Assembly (NCBI GenBank): GCA_964017045.1
Contig: OZ024795.1
Coordinates: 29,240,366-29,304,365, forward strand
Source: Omphiscola glabra
Taxonomy: Eukaryota; Mollusca; Gastropoda; Lymnaeidae
Reading direction: 5' to 3'
Length of the DNA stretch: 64,000 nt
The notes below the pieces were generated by a model that saw nothing but the letters and a program-made list of their open reading frames with translations, did no database searches and was not told the DNA's origin. Below are positions 45,150 through 57,116 of the stretch, piece by piece (position 1 is the first letter of the stretch; every line of letters begins with the position of its first letter). The position numbers and the translations under genes were made by a program.

Positions 45150-46945
45150 TAAGACCATGCAGTCATGTGTCAGCTGTAGACCATGCAGTCATGTGTCAAC
45201 TGTAGACCATGCAGTCATGTGTCAGCTGTAGACCATGCAGTCATGTGTCAGCTTTAGACCATGCAGTCATGTGTCAACTGTAGACCATGCAGTCATGTGT
45301 CAGCTGTAGACCATGCAGTCATGTGTCAGCTGTAGACCATGCAGTCATGTGTCAACTTTAGACCATGCAGTCATGTGTCAACTGTAGACCATGCAGTCAT
45401 GTGTCAGTTGTAGACCATGCAGTCATGTGTCAACTGTAGACCATGCAGTCATGTGTCAACTGTAGACCATGCAGTCGTGTGTCAACTGTAGACCATGCAG
45501 TCGTGTGTCAACTTTAGACCATGCAGTCATGTGTCAACTGTATACCATGCAGTCATGTGTCAACTTTAGACCATGCAGTCATGTGTCAACTGTAGACCAT
45601 GCAGTCATGTGTCAACTTTAGACCATGCTGTCATGTGTCAGCTTTAGACCATGCAGTCATTTGTCAACTGTAGACCATACAGTCATGTGTCAGCTGTAGA
45701 CCATGCAGTCATGTGTCAGCTGTAGACCATGCAGTCATGTGTCAACTGTAGAGCATGCAGTCATGTGTCAACTGTAGACCATGCAGTCATGTGTCAGCTG
45801 TAGACCATGCAGTCATGTGTCAACTGTAGACCATGCAGTCATGTGTCAGCTGTAGACCATGCAGTCATGTGTCAACTGTAGACCATGCAATCATGTGTCA
45901 ACTGTAGACCATGCAGTCATGTGTCAACTGTAGACCATGCAGTCATGTGTCAGCTGTAGACCATGCAGTCATGTGTCAGCTGTAGACCATGCAGTCATGT
46001 GTCAGCTGTAGACCATGCAGTCATGTGTCAACTGTAGACCATGCAGTCATGTGTCAGCTGTAGACCATGCAGTCATGTGTCAACTGTAGACCATGCAGTC
46101 ATGTGTCAGCTGTAGACCATGCAGTCATGTGTCAACTGTAGACCATGCAGTCATGTGTCAGCTGTAGACCATGCAGTCATGTGTCAGATGTAGACCATGC
46201 AGTCATGTGTCAGCTGTAGACCATGCAGTCATGTGTCAGCTGTAGACCATGCAGTCATGTGTCAACTGTAGACCATGCAGTCATGTGTCAACTGTAGACC
46301 ATGCAGTCATGTGTCAGCTGTAGACCATGCAGTCATGTGTCAGCTGTAGACCAGGCAGTCATGTGTCAACTTTAGACCATGCAGTCATGTGTCAGCTGTA
46401 GACCATGCAGTCATGTGTCAACTTTAGACCATGCAGTCATGTGTCAACTGTAGACCATGCAGTCATGTGTCAGCTGTAGACCATGCAGTCATGTGTCAGC
46501 TGTAGACCATGCAGTCATGTGTCAACTGTAGACCGTGCAGTCATGTGTCAGCTGTAGACCATGCAGTTATGTGTCAGCTGTAGACCATGCAGTCATGTGT
46601 CAGCTGTAGACCATGCAGTCATGTGTCAGCTGTAGACCATGCAGTCATGTGTCAACTTTAGACCATGCAGTCATGTGTCAGCTTTAGACCATGAAGTCAT
46701 GTGTCAACTGTAGACCATACAGTCATGTGTCAGCGTTAGACCATGCAGTCATGTGTCAACTGTAGACCATGCAGTCATGTGTCAACTTTAGAGCATGCAG
46801 TCATGTGTCAGCTTTAGACCATGCAGTCGTGTGTCAACTGTAGACCATGCAGTCATGTGTCAGCGTTAGACCATGCAGTCATGTCTCAGCCTTAGACCAT
46901 GCAGTCATGTCTCATTCTTAGACCATGCAATCATGTCTCAGCTTA
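45150..46945. repeat. Minisatellite, 26-bp unit, about 69 copies
   Basis: Unit gaccatgcagtcatgtgtca plus gctgta. Most copies differ only at gctgta/actgta/acttta. Private changes (gagcatgc, gcaggc, gcgtta) mark a few copies. No frame stays open because 26 is not a multiple of 3. Confidence 0.97.
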
Positions 46946-47689
46946 GGAAATAAATCCAATGGCAGCTTATAAAGATTGTGAGCTCAATGAGCTCAATAAG
47001 TTCATATAGAGACTCTCCTTAGACGGCCATAAGGTGGTGACGTCATTGTTCAGAAACGTCATGTAAATAAAGACGTTACACGGGACGCGCACACATCAAC
47101 AGCCAAGGAAGTAAAAGAACCGGATCCTTAATTCTCTAAAACAATGCCATCGAGGCTAATCCCGTCTTGTCGGACTCTTGTGTAATCAAGGGTGACATGT
47201 AAGGACTACTCTGCACCAGACGTAGAAGCCCCACAACAGTCGCATGGAGCGCTGTCCAAGAGGAAGTCACGTTTGGAGTTGGGGGGGGGGGGGCAGGCTG
47301 ATACAAAAATTCAAAATTCTATTGAAGAGCATTGAGGTCGGTCACAGCGATCTTGTGTGCATGTGGTCAGTTACTATGACCTTGTGTGTCTGTGGTCAAT
47401 CACAATGACACGGTGCATTAAAAAGCCACGTATATTAACACAGAGTCACAGACCCAATGTTGAATACTTGATACCAGGCATGAAACATATCTCTTCTGTC
47501 ATACCAAAAGAATGTCCGGGAAATTTTTTTTAAAGTCATTCAAAGGTTTTCTGTAACCTTCAAACCCACTCAATGGAAAAAAGGGATGGGGGGGAAAAGG
47601 CAATTTAACATCTGGAACATTAGCTTGACCTATGACTATTGCATTTAAACACACAAAGTTTGCACATAGCGTCTACATACTAAATCTAC
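46946..47689. other. Intronic DNA with complex block 47020-47250
   Basis: The block contains ggtgacgtcattgttcag (a full TGACGTCA CRE at about 47038-47045), cgaggctaatcccg (an Otx-like TAATCC) and gaaacgtcatgtaaat. A 13-base G run lies at 47281-47293. Candidate regulatory DNA; no exon. Confidence 0.35.
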
Positions 47690-48460
47690 TCACACAGTCT
47701 ACCAACACATCAAATCAACGCAGTCTACCCACACAGGCTACCCACACAGTATGCTCCAACAGTCTACCCACAATTTATATCCAAATACCCTACCCAAACA
47801 GTCTAGAAACTTGGTATACCCACACTGTTTACCCACACTGTCTACCCACACTGTCTACCACACTGTCTACCAGACAGTCTACCTACACTATCTACCCACA
47901 CAGTCTACCCCCACTGTCTACCCACACTGTCTACCCACACTGTCTACCCACACAGTCTACACACAGTCTACCCACACAGTTACCCACACTGTCTACCCAC
48001 TAGGTCTACCCACACTGTCTACCCACACAGTCTACCCCACTGTCTACCCACACTGTCTACCCACACAGTCTACCCACACAGTCTACCCACACTGTCTACC
48101 CACACTGTCTACCCACACTGTCTACCCACACTGTTACCCGCGCTGTCTACCCACACGGTCTACCCACACAGTCTACCCACAAAGTCTACCACACTGTTAC
48201 CCACACTGTCTACCCACACTGTCTACCCAGACAGTCTACCCACACTATCTACCCACACAGTCTACCCCCACTGTCTACCCACACAGTCTACACACAGTCT
48301 ACCCACACAGTTACCCACACTGTCTACCCACTAGGTCTACCCACACTGTCTACCCACACAGTCTACCCACACTGTCTACCCACACTGTATACCCACACTG
48401 TTACCCGCACTGTCTACCCACACGGTCTACCCACAAAGTCTACCACACTGTCTACCCTGA
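47690..48460. repeat. Minisatellite, 13-bp unit, about 58 copies, with a 331-bp higher-order repeat
   Basis: Unit tctacccacactg/tctacccacacag. A marker series with ctaggtctacccacactg occurs at 48001 and 48332 (331 bp apart), preceded in both cases by the same shortened units (gttacccacactg, ctacacacag). The 287-codon frame is read-through of the array. Confidence 0.95.
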
Positions 48461-49211
48461 GTCTAGAACTAACATCATGTGTAAAAACAAAAAGGAGTAC
48501 ATCCCATCTCAACTACAAAGATTAGCATCAAGTGTATACAGTGTCATCGTCTACACGCATGGCTCTAAGCAAGGTCTACACGGCGTGGTTCTAAGCAAGG
48601 TCCACACGACGTGACTCAGCAAGGTCCATACGGCGAGGACATTCCCCCAGTGATAGGGGCGGGATATTGATATGGGGTGGGGGGTGGTGGAACCAAATCC
48701 CAGACCCCATCAATATAGTGCTGTTCACGGACTCGCAGCGCCCCCTAGACTTTAACACGTTAAAACTTGATAATTCAGCCCCGCACCCCACGTGACACCC
48801 AGGGCTTCAAGGAAGATTAGTTGATGAGACAAAACCATCAGGGGGCCTTTACAAAAACACCTCCCACGTCCACATAAAAATTGGACATGAGATTTTTGTT
48901 TTTAAAAAAATGGAGTTTTTCTGGTTGTAACGGTCTGACTCATTAATGTGTTCATAAAAAAACAACCAACCTTTCACAGAACAACAACCGACCTCTCAAT
49001 GACCTCTCCATTTCAATGGCTCCAACCTCTGCTTTCATCTCGAACCCATACTTCTGATCAATATAGGAATATGACGTCATTAAAACGTCGTGGATTAAAC
49101 AATGTCGGAAATTGAAAGATTCCTTAAAGTAATTGAGACTTGAAATCTTCAACCCAAATTGCTTTACGACTAACACGGATTTAGACGTTGAATTGACATA
49201 ATCACACCAAC
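48461..49211. other. Intronic DNA, includes a CTCF-like site
   Basis: Small ctaagcaaggtctacacg repeats lie at 48560-48640. A complex block follows at 48640-49210 with a minus frame (48952-49269) that has no recognisable motif. The CTCF-like site is listed separately. Confidence 0.4.
48735..48750 (-). promoter_or_regulatory. CTCF-like motif
   Basis: The minus strand reads GTCTAGGGGGCGCTGC, matching the central CTCF core (CTAGGGGGCGCTG); the 5' CCA of the consensus is missing. CTCF and its core motif are conserved in many bilaterians. Binding is not shown. Confidence 0.4.
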
Positions 49212-49645
49212 ACCAGTTCTCCCGCTTACATTGCCCAGCATACAATGCCCATCTTACATTTCCCAGCATACAATGTCCATCTTACATTTCCCAGCTTACA
49301 TTGCCCAGCATACACTGTCCAGCTTACATTTCCCACCTTACATTGCCCAGCATACACTGTCCAGCTTACATTTCCCAGCATACAATGTCCATCTTACATT
49401 GACCAGCATACAATGTCCAGCATACATTGTCCAGCATACATTGCACATCAAACATAGCCCAGCTTACATTTCCAATCATATATTTCCCAGCTTACATTGC
49501 CTAGCTTTCATTGCCCAGCTTACATTGTCACGCACATATTTCCCAGCTTACATTGTCACGCACATATTTCCGAGCTTACATTTCCCAGCTTACATTGCCC
49601 AGCTTACAATGCCCAGCACACATTGCCCAGCTTACATTGCCCTTG
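49212..49645. repeat. Short tandem repeat, about 14-bp unit, about 31 copies
   Basis: Unit cccagcttacattg with catacaatgt variants and mixed 13-16-base spacing. Open frames are read-through. Confidence 0.92.
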
Positions 49646-49899
49646 TATTTATAATAACGTGTTATGGAAATAGTTAACGTGACTTAATGCTTGCAAAACT
49701 TGTGTCTTAATATTCATACACAATAATCCATGTCTGCCCACTGCAGCCTGTGGTACCCCTCCCCACCCCAGTACACGCCATTTCATCCCACTGCAGCATG
49801 CCGGTACCAACCCCCCCCCCAATTACCATCTTCCATAATCCAGCTACCCCATCACCACCACAGTTACCCCATCCCCACCACAGCTACCAGGCGCTTCCA
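49646..49899. other. C-rich spacer
   Basis: Small repeats of ccccatc(a/c)ccaccacagctac at 49830-49890. Nothing else recognised. Confidence 0.5.
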
Positions 49900-50165
49900 T
49901 TTGTTTCTGGCCCGGGTTGCCGTCATCCTGCAGTGAAATAGAATCTGAGGCCCGAAATTCACGGGGCGTGACCGCCTGTCCCGTGACATTTCATCCACGA
50001 AATGTTGTCAGGTCGCGTGCAGTGCTCGCGCCAAACAAAGCCCTAATTTGCATGAGAAAGCTGAGGTCACCCTTGGAGAGTGAGGCAGTCAGTGCAGGGG
50101 AGACCGGCCCAAATGAACTATTACAAAGCATTGCAGCCTCTGAAAATCTCCGCCTCCTGCCATAA
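49900..50165. promoter_or_regulatory. Candidate regulatory block with a POU octamer
   Basis: Complex balanced sequence with ATTTGCAT (complement of octamer ATGCAAAT) at 50046-50053 in taatttgcatgagaaag. Open on both strands for 77-82 codons, but without domain motifs or splice sites. Conserved non-coding DNA is my best guess. Confidence 0.28.
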
Positions 50166-52009
50166 CGACAGGGGCGTGTCTGGCTTTGGTGTGTGAGTGT
50201 CTGTGTGCGATTGCTTGTGTGCACGTCAGTATGCGTCTGTCTGTATAAGCAGTTCTGTGAGGGTCTCGGTGTGTGTTTTTATGTGCGTGTGCCTGCGTGT
50301 ATGTGTTAAGGAAGATATATTCACAAGTTTAGCAAAATCATACCATTTGATGAGAACGCTACTAAGGCTTTAAATGACCCCAAAAAACCGTCGCGATAAG
50401 CCAGACAGATGTGAACAACCCACGGCCCGCGGGATGAATACAGCATGCCACCTCAAATATTGCGAAAAAACGATTTTTCTCTTCGTTCAATTGACAAAGA
50501 CATCGATTTTAAAAAGAAAAGTAAGAGAAAAAAAAAGTATGTCACATTAGTTTAGTTTTATGATATATTGTTATTTAGCGTTTCAAGATGTGACTTAGGA
50601 AGAGATATACACTTCTATACATTATTTAGTTTGAGTTTTTTTTTAAATTTATGCTGTAATGACACGCAGCCCTGGAGATGGATCAGAGGAGACGACGTAG
50701 GGGACCTGGAGACGAAGCAGATGACCAATGTCTTACAGTACCTGGAAAGGGAGCAGAGGACCTGGAGACGGAAGACCTGGAGATAGAGAATATTAAACGG
50801 AGACTCTGGAAGAGGACCTGGAGACAAATACGGGACTTGGAGACGGAGCAGAGGACTTGGAGACGGGGGAACTGGGGGCAGGGGATAAACGCTCAATCTT
50901 ATCCTAGGTTGACCGGCCTTAACCCTGGTACAACCCTCGCCACTAATCAATTCTTTGATATTCTCTTTATTAGCGACAGCACCCCACACGAGTTTCAATG
51001 TCCACTTGTGAGCAATAAAAAGGCGAGATAGCCTGAGAAACTCTCAGGGGTCACCTTAATTTTACCAAAGAAAGATTTAATCTAGAAGAACCCAATTGAA
51101 AATATATTTTAATTGTTCCCTTCATTTGAGAATAACACGCCCGTACCCTAGAATTCTATCGAACAGTACATTACGATCATTTTCAGGACCTCTTATGTAT
51201 TAAAAGGTCATAACAGTAGGTCAAGCACCAAGGACCTTAAACTGAAATAAAAAGAGATCGTTAGATAAGCAGTACATCCGATTTTTGTTTGATCTTTTAC
51301 TTTGCTGGTATCTATAGCGAGCTTTCTTTACTCGGTTGAACGTAGCCAAACAGTCAGCTATTTCATATATGATATATCTTACAGTGGTTTTATCTATACG
51401 ACGGGTTCATGTAAGAAACAGCACAACTCCCACCCCTGTGACCCATCACGCGCCATGCTGATAATCTCTTCAGGTGTAGATTTAGGGTGGGGTGGGGGTG
51501 TAAGAATGTGAAGAACTGAAACTGCAGACAATCAAATTGTCACATAACACAAGTTCACCGGGGGAGAACGGACACGCCTTTGCTCCTGGTGTATCCACCT
51601 CTGCTGGGACCACCGGGAAGAACGGTCACGCCTTTGTTCCTGGTAGTATCCCCATCTGCAGGGACCTGGCACACGTCAGGAATGTGACGAGTCCAGATGG
51701 GCAAGGAAGAGTTTGGTGATCCTCAGACTTTATTGGACAAAATTTGGATGTGTGTGGATGTGCGTGCATGCATGTGTGTGCGTGTGTGTGTGAGTGTGTG
51801 CGCGCATGTGTTTGTGTGTGTGAAGAATATTTGACTGAATAAATGTGACATCTATTTTTACTTTTCAGGGTATCACGTGATGGTCATGCACGTGTGTATT
51901 TTATAATCAACACTCCACTTAGGACATCCTAAAATTATAAATGGACAAAGCTAATCATTCATGCTTTCATATTAGTTCTCAAACTCACAGGTTGGCTCCA
52001 AAAAAATTA
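50166..52009. other. Intronic DNA with small simple repeats
   Basis: GT-rich tracts at 50185-50310 and 51750-51825. A degenerate cctggagacggagcagagga repeat at 50660-50885. A 46-50-bp near-duplicate around 51560-51650 (gaacggacacgcctttgctc / gaacggtcacgcctttgttc). No exon recognised. Confidence 0.45.
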
Positions 52010-52475
52010 CAATCCACCCTGACCGTACAAGAATCATCTTCATCCACCACCCTGACCGTACAAGAATCATCTTCATCCACCACACTGACCAGACAAGAAT
52101 CATATTCATCAACACTGACCATACAAGAATCATCTTCATCCACCCTGACCATACAATAATCATCTCCATCCACCCTGACCATACAAGAATAATCTTCATC
52201 CACACTGACCATACAAGAATCATCTTCATCCACCCTGACCGTACAAGAATCATCTTGATCCACACTGATCATACAAGAATCATCTTCACCCACCCTGCTG
52301 ACCATACAAGAATCATCTTCATCCACCCTGACCGTACAATGATCATCTTTATCCACCCTGGCCGTACAAGAATCATCTTCATCCAACCTGACCGTACAAG
52401 AATCATCTTCATCCACATTGGCCACTACACTAATTATCCACCACCAACCCTGACCGACACAAGAATAATGTACTT
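52010..52475. repeat. Minisatellite, 30-bp unit, about 15 copies
   Basis: Unit accctgaccgtacaagaatc plus atcttcatcc. Variants accata/accgta and cacactg/caccctg. Frames on both strands are open because the period is a multiple of 3. Confidence 0.95.
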
Positions 52476-53269
52476 TCCACTCTGACCAGAGCGGTTATTT
52501 GTTAACAGTCCTGGGGCCACGACCAACGCATCTTTCTAGTGGTCAAGGTGAACACATTTGTTTTGGCGAGGTCGTCGTTTATCTTTGACCACAAAGAAAT
52601 CCCCTCCTCCTGTTCCAAGTTTTGAGTCGGGTCATAAATACATTTAATTACACTCTAACTCCGACACCGGGGGAGACCGACTCGTGGCCAGCCGTTACCC
52701 GGAGCCGTAACAGGCATAGCTAGCCTCTCCCTGGGCAGGAATTAGATCACTTAGCATCCGGGCAGGCAGCCCGGTGTAGCGGCAGCTCGAAATAATTTTA
52801 GAACGAGCATTTTGTCTCACACAAGATTGATGGCCCCGACCAGAAGCTCGGAAACTGATCTGGTTGATGGTGTAGAAGTGGACGCAAGGGAGTGAACTCC
52901 AGGGATGCTGATCCGGAGTCGGTATAGATTTGTCCCAGGTCCTGTTAGTTTGGTTTATGGAACTTTCCGAAACATCACTAAGAATAGATTGTTCGGTAAA
53001 TGTTAAACATTCATGAACATTGAGCACAGAGTGCGAGCACACTCTACATTCGGAGTCTTGGGGGCAACATTTGAGTTGCAGAACAAGGTTAGAGTTGCAA
53101 GTCAAGGTAACATTTGCAAGATCAAGATTGGAGTTTCCATTAAAGAACAGAGTTGCAAGCCATGGTTGAAGTTGCAAGCCGAGGTTAGTGTTGCAAGCCA
53201 AGACTGTCAATGCCTTAGTAAATGGCTTATTTAATGTCTTAATGTCTAAAATTCATTAGAATTACTCCT
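52476..53269. other. Complex intronic block
   Basis: 52500-53000 is non-repetitive and balanced. The minus strand has a 171-codon frame (52695-53210) whose end reads DLIPAQGEASYACYGS. A short acceptor/donor pair could enclose the last part, but it is not clearly STPG-like. 53060-53200 has a loose gttgcaag(c/t)caagg repeat. Confidence 0.3.
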
Positions 53270-54052
53270 AAGGCAAAGATACACAAGATCACTCCTATGA
53301 CAAATGTACACAAAAACACTCCTATGACAGATGTACACTAGAACACAGCTATGACAGACGTACACAAGATCACTACTATGACAGATGTACACTAGAATAC
53401 AGCTATGACAGACGTACACAAGATCACTGCTATGACAAATGTACACAAAATCACTCCTATGACAGATGTACACTAGAACACAGCTATGACAGACGTACAC
53501 AAGATCACTGCTATGACAAATGTACACAAAATCACTCATATGACAGATGTACACTAGAACACAGCTATGACAGACGTACTCAAGATCACTGCTATGACAG
53601 ATGTACACAAGAACACTGCTATGACAGACGCACACAAGATTACTACTATGACAGATGTACACTAGAACACAGCTATGACAGACGTACACAAGATCACTGT
53701 TATGACAAATGTACACAAAATCACTCATATGACAGATGTACACTAGAGCATAGCTATGACAGACGTACACAAGATCACTGCTATTACACATGTACACAAA
53801 ATCACTCCTATGACAGATGTACACTAGAACACAGATATGACAGACGTACACAAGATCACTGCTATGACAGATGTACACAAGAACACTGCTATGACAGACG
53901 CACACAAGATCACTGCTATGACAGGCGCACACAAGATCACTGCTATGACAGACGAACACAAGATCACTGCTATGACCGATGTACACAAGATCACTGCTAT
54001 GACATACTTACACAAGATCACTGCTATGACAGACGTACACAAGATCACTGAC
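53270..54052. repeat. Minisatellite, 27-bp unit, about 29 copies, 81-bp higher-order unit
   Basis: Three subunit types: gacaaatgtacacaaaatcac, gacagatgtacactagaaca and gacagacgtacacaagatca (each 27 bp). They recur mainly in the order 1-2-3, giving an 81-bp unit, with the right end made almost only of type 3. Frames of 246 codons (minus) and 81 codons (plus) are read-through. Confidence 0.95.
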
Positions 54053-54109
54053 TTCAAGTTTGAATGCGATTCAAGTAATTAATTTGAAAAGAAAGTTTCA
54101 TCATTATTT

Positions 54110-54420
54110 CCGTCTACGACGAGTTTCCAGTCTGTCTGCCATGACCCCGTCCGCCAGGTGGCGCTATGTAAATATGGCCCGGTCCATGTCGGACTGACCG
54201 TTAGCGTTTCTGCTGACCCCCCTCTCTTCTGCTGCAATTAAATCTCATCAGCCCCACTGTCTGTTTACTATCATCAAAGCAATCAAAGCTGGAAGTTGAT
54301 AGCGCCGAGGAGACGTCGAGGTTTCGGAGAGGCTCGGATGCAGTACGCATTTCGGGATGATTTTGATAAGCAGTGACAGGGCCGTGGAGGCTAAAAACTG
54401 ATAGCGACGGGAAAGGGGGA
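54110..54420. promoter_or_regulatory. Candidate regulatory block (CTCF, Fox, TCF/LEF motifs)
   Basis: The plus strand has CCGCCAGGTGGCGCTA at 54151-54166, a near-perfect CTCF core. It also has TGTTTAC (forkhead type) at 54262-54268 and ATCAAAG (TCF/LEF type) at 54273-54279 and 54282-54288. The sequence is complex and lies directly beside the 27-bp array. The CTCF match is the strongest single site; function is inferred. Confidence 0.42.
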
Positions 54421-54661
54421 ACACAGAGAGAAGCTAGAATGGAGTCATCAAGAAAGAAAGGAGACTAGAAGCTGTAAAGGGAGACTAGACTTATTTACTT
54501 GCAGTTTAAAACAAGCTCACTTAATTTAAACAAACAAATACGGCGACCTTTGGAAAGTGAGGAGCCGTTTTGTCTGCTCGGATGTCAGATGATAATTTGT
54601 ATGTCGCACGCTGATACCGATGAGTCATGTTTGAACGTCATTGAGGATTAGTATGTATAAT
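54421..54661. other. Unique spacer
   Basis: Short ggagactagaa repeats at 54420-54490. Nothing else. Confidence 0.5.
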
Positions 54662-54992
54662 GTATATATATATAAATATATATGAAGAGCTTATTTTCAA
54701 AACGCGGTATCCACCATTTAAAAAAAAAATAAAAAACCTAACCATTTTGTAGAGCAAACCAGGTTCGTTTAGGACATGGTAAATTCTATATACTAAACAC
54801 ATTATATTCCTATTTTATTAGTGTCTAAAAATGATTTAATCCTCTAAACGCTTTATTATTTTTTTGTAAAAAGTTGAATAATCTCAAAACCCCCAAAATG
54901 GATATACAGCATTTTGAAAATCAGCTCTTCATATATATAAATAAAAAGAGCCACATTTATTCCTCCAAAGAGCCGCATGTTGCCGACCACTG
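54662..54992 (-). mobile_element. Foldback sequence with a hAT-like end
   Basis: Arms 54675-54720 (atatatgaagagcttatttt, then caaaacgcggtat) and 54893-54938 (the complement, with gcattttgaaaatcagctct) form a long imperfect inverted repeat. Just outside the right arm the sequence ends agccgcatgttgccgaccac, tg (54992), i.e. cagtggtcggcaacatgcgg on the minus strand, a terminus like several hAT families. No matching left terminus or TSD was found, so the element is truncated or nested. Confidence 0.55.
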
Positions 54993-57116
54993 AACGAGGT
55001 CAAGGCTACTATACTAAGATGTTACTTTGTCATGTTACTTGACCATGCTACTCGTCTAGGTCTGATAACTCAAAGAACGGTCCAGAGAGCGACTCATTGG
55101 TGGTTTTACCAAAGTTTTTTATATTGAAAGAAGAATAGGTCGACATAGAAATGTTACTGCTACTGAGGGGGTTAATCAATTTGTTATGTTTCAATGGGAT
55201 ATTACCGTTTTGTTATGTTTCATCTAGCAACATATCCCACACCATAACACATAACTAAAACATTGGCGGATCACGAGGAGGTGCTTATTCACGTTCAGCA
55301 CTGCTCTCATTTCTCCCCTCAAGTTTTCCCTGGACCTCTGGCAATGGTTCAATGTGGTCACGAGCCGCATAACGACTGGCCATCCTGATGGATGACCGTG
55401 GTAAATCAAGATGACCGCTTGTATGTGTACATCTGGCCTGACCGCGATAAACACTATCCATCTGGGGCCCGAGTTCATCGGGTCAGTATAAATATCGTAT
55501 TCCCTGGAGTCTGGATGCGAGCCGAGTTTAGGTGATGCCAGCCATAAGACAGCAGCGAGTACGTCAGGGTGTTTGGAAAATGGACACGCTTGACCGGGGA
55601 GTGTGTGGGGGGGGGGGCGGTGCACCGTGACTGACAAATATAAGAACGATTGAGCTAATGACAGGGGCAGACCAAGCCAAGGAACTAATCAAAGGAGGGA
55701 CATCAATTTACACGTATTTATTTATGTTTCTTCTGTATAAATTGTGCAAGAGATATTTAAAAAAAAAAAAAATGATTCTCAGACTTTTGAATGCGATACG
55801 GTGGCAGGCGCTGTTAAAGCCGGGTGATAGCGTCATACTTGTTGTCACAGTTGCATCTTGTTTAAGACTTCACCAGTGCGGACAAATGACTTTGAGTATC
55901 AACAATCTAAACAGAAATAGACGCCCTCGGTGTCCATACTATGATACAGCCCATTTTTCAGTATGCGCACTTTGTATGGCATAATACATATTAAAATGTT
56001 TCGGTGTCTGCATGTGTTAATGGCACCCACAAAATATACGTTTTCTAAACTTGTCTCATGCACAGATTAGTCTAATTATAAAGATTTAAGAAGGAAGAAA
56101 AAAAGTCAAGTGTTGAAAAGCAAAGTAAAAAGCTTTCCGAAATTGACTTCTGTTAAGCCATCAAGTGTTTTGAACCTGCTGCGAATGGCGTCTTATCAGT
56201 GAGAGAAAGGCCGCGATGGCAGAATAATCAACAAATCATCAGCTGTAAGTAATGCGCACCCGTGCGCACCCGCTCAACACAATTCATAACCCATGAAAAC
56301 ATCTCGGCTTGATGGAAGTAAGTTATACACTCACAACAAACCAAAGACGGAAAGAAAAAAAATTCAAACTAAATGCGCGTTCATTACAATAAACTTTTTA
56401 AAAAAATGAGTTTATTAATTTATGTACACTTTGTTTTCTTCTTTTCTCTTCCGTGACGACACCATTTATTTGAACCCAACAGCAATAAAGAAATAGTAGA
56501 ACGAGGTATGTGGATATCTGGAAGCTTGAATCAAAAGACAGGACAAAAGAATAATGCAGCTTTTCGGCACACTATCACCATATGGAATTATTCAAACGCT
56601 TTCCTACGAATGACCATCAATTTCCCCGCATTTATTCAATTATATTTTAAATATCTCCCAAATATTTCTGTCTTATTTTTCACAGTAATAATACATTCAT
56701 TCTTTTACTTCCTGTAATCTTAGTTTTGGAAAATCCAACTTCCGGCAACAGCAATGGCGATCACATAAGTTTTTAACTAGATTCTATTTCTTGTCGCAAT
56801 TTCATTTGTCCTGTCTGGCGAGGTAGGCTCTTGGCCGAAACGTTCTTATTTTAGTGACTTAGTGTCATGTCTTTCGATTCAAGCGTGCACATATCTTGTT
56901 CTGCTATTTCCCTCACACAGCTTGAACGCAGTCCTACATTTTCTAAAAAAGAATGGCCGTGTGGCCGCCCTCGGCTCAGTGCAACCATCGAGCCGACACC
57001 TGTCATAATGTGTTGGATAATCATTCAGCGTAAGCAGTTACGTTTGGCCAGGAATTAACATACATCGACATGACAAACATCAGTCACAACTGCAAACATC
57101 AATCTTTGCCTCCTAC
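54993..57116. other. Intronic DNA next to the STPG exon
   Basis: The complex block 55255-55590 is open on the minus strand for 137 codons but without family motifs. 56900-57060 is another complex block close to the exon. The remainder is A+T-rich. No further exon recognised. Confidence 0.4.

Larger units (their letters stand above)
13521..57116 (-). other. Putative last intron of the STPG-like gene (about 43.6 kb)
   Basis: This is the interval between the two recognised exons. Both boundaries have good splice signals (donor GAG|gtagga at 57116, acceptor ccgcag at 13521) and compatible phase. I looked for further PGPGxY-type exons on the minus strand inside it and found none convincing, so a single giant intron is the simplest reading. 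A small intermediate exon cannot be excluded. The intron contains about 30 tandem arrays, at least four transposon remnants and several complex blocks. Confidence 0.5.

Noticed and set aside
47751..48614. 287-codon plus frame
   Set aside because: Composed of the 13-bp array; the amino-acid cycle simply follows the unit.
52695..53210. 171-codon minus frame as a gene
   Set aside because: No recognisable domain, and part of it covers a loose tandem repeat. GEASY is only faintly similar to GPASY.
53246..53986. 246-codon cysteine-rich minus frame
   Set aside because: Read-through of the 27-bp array. The cysteines come from one repeated codon pattern.
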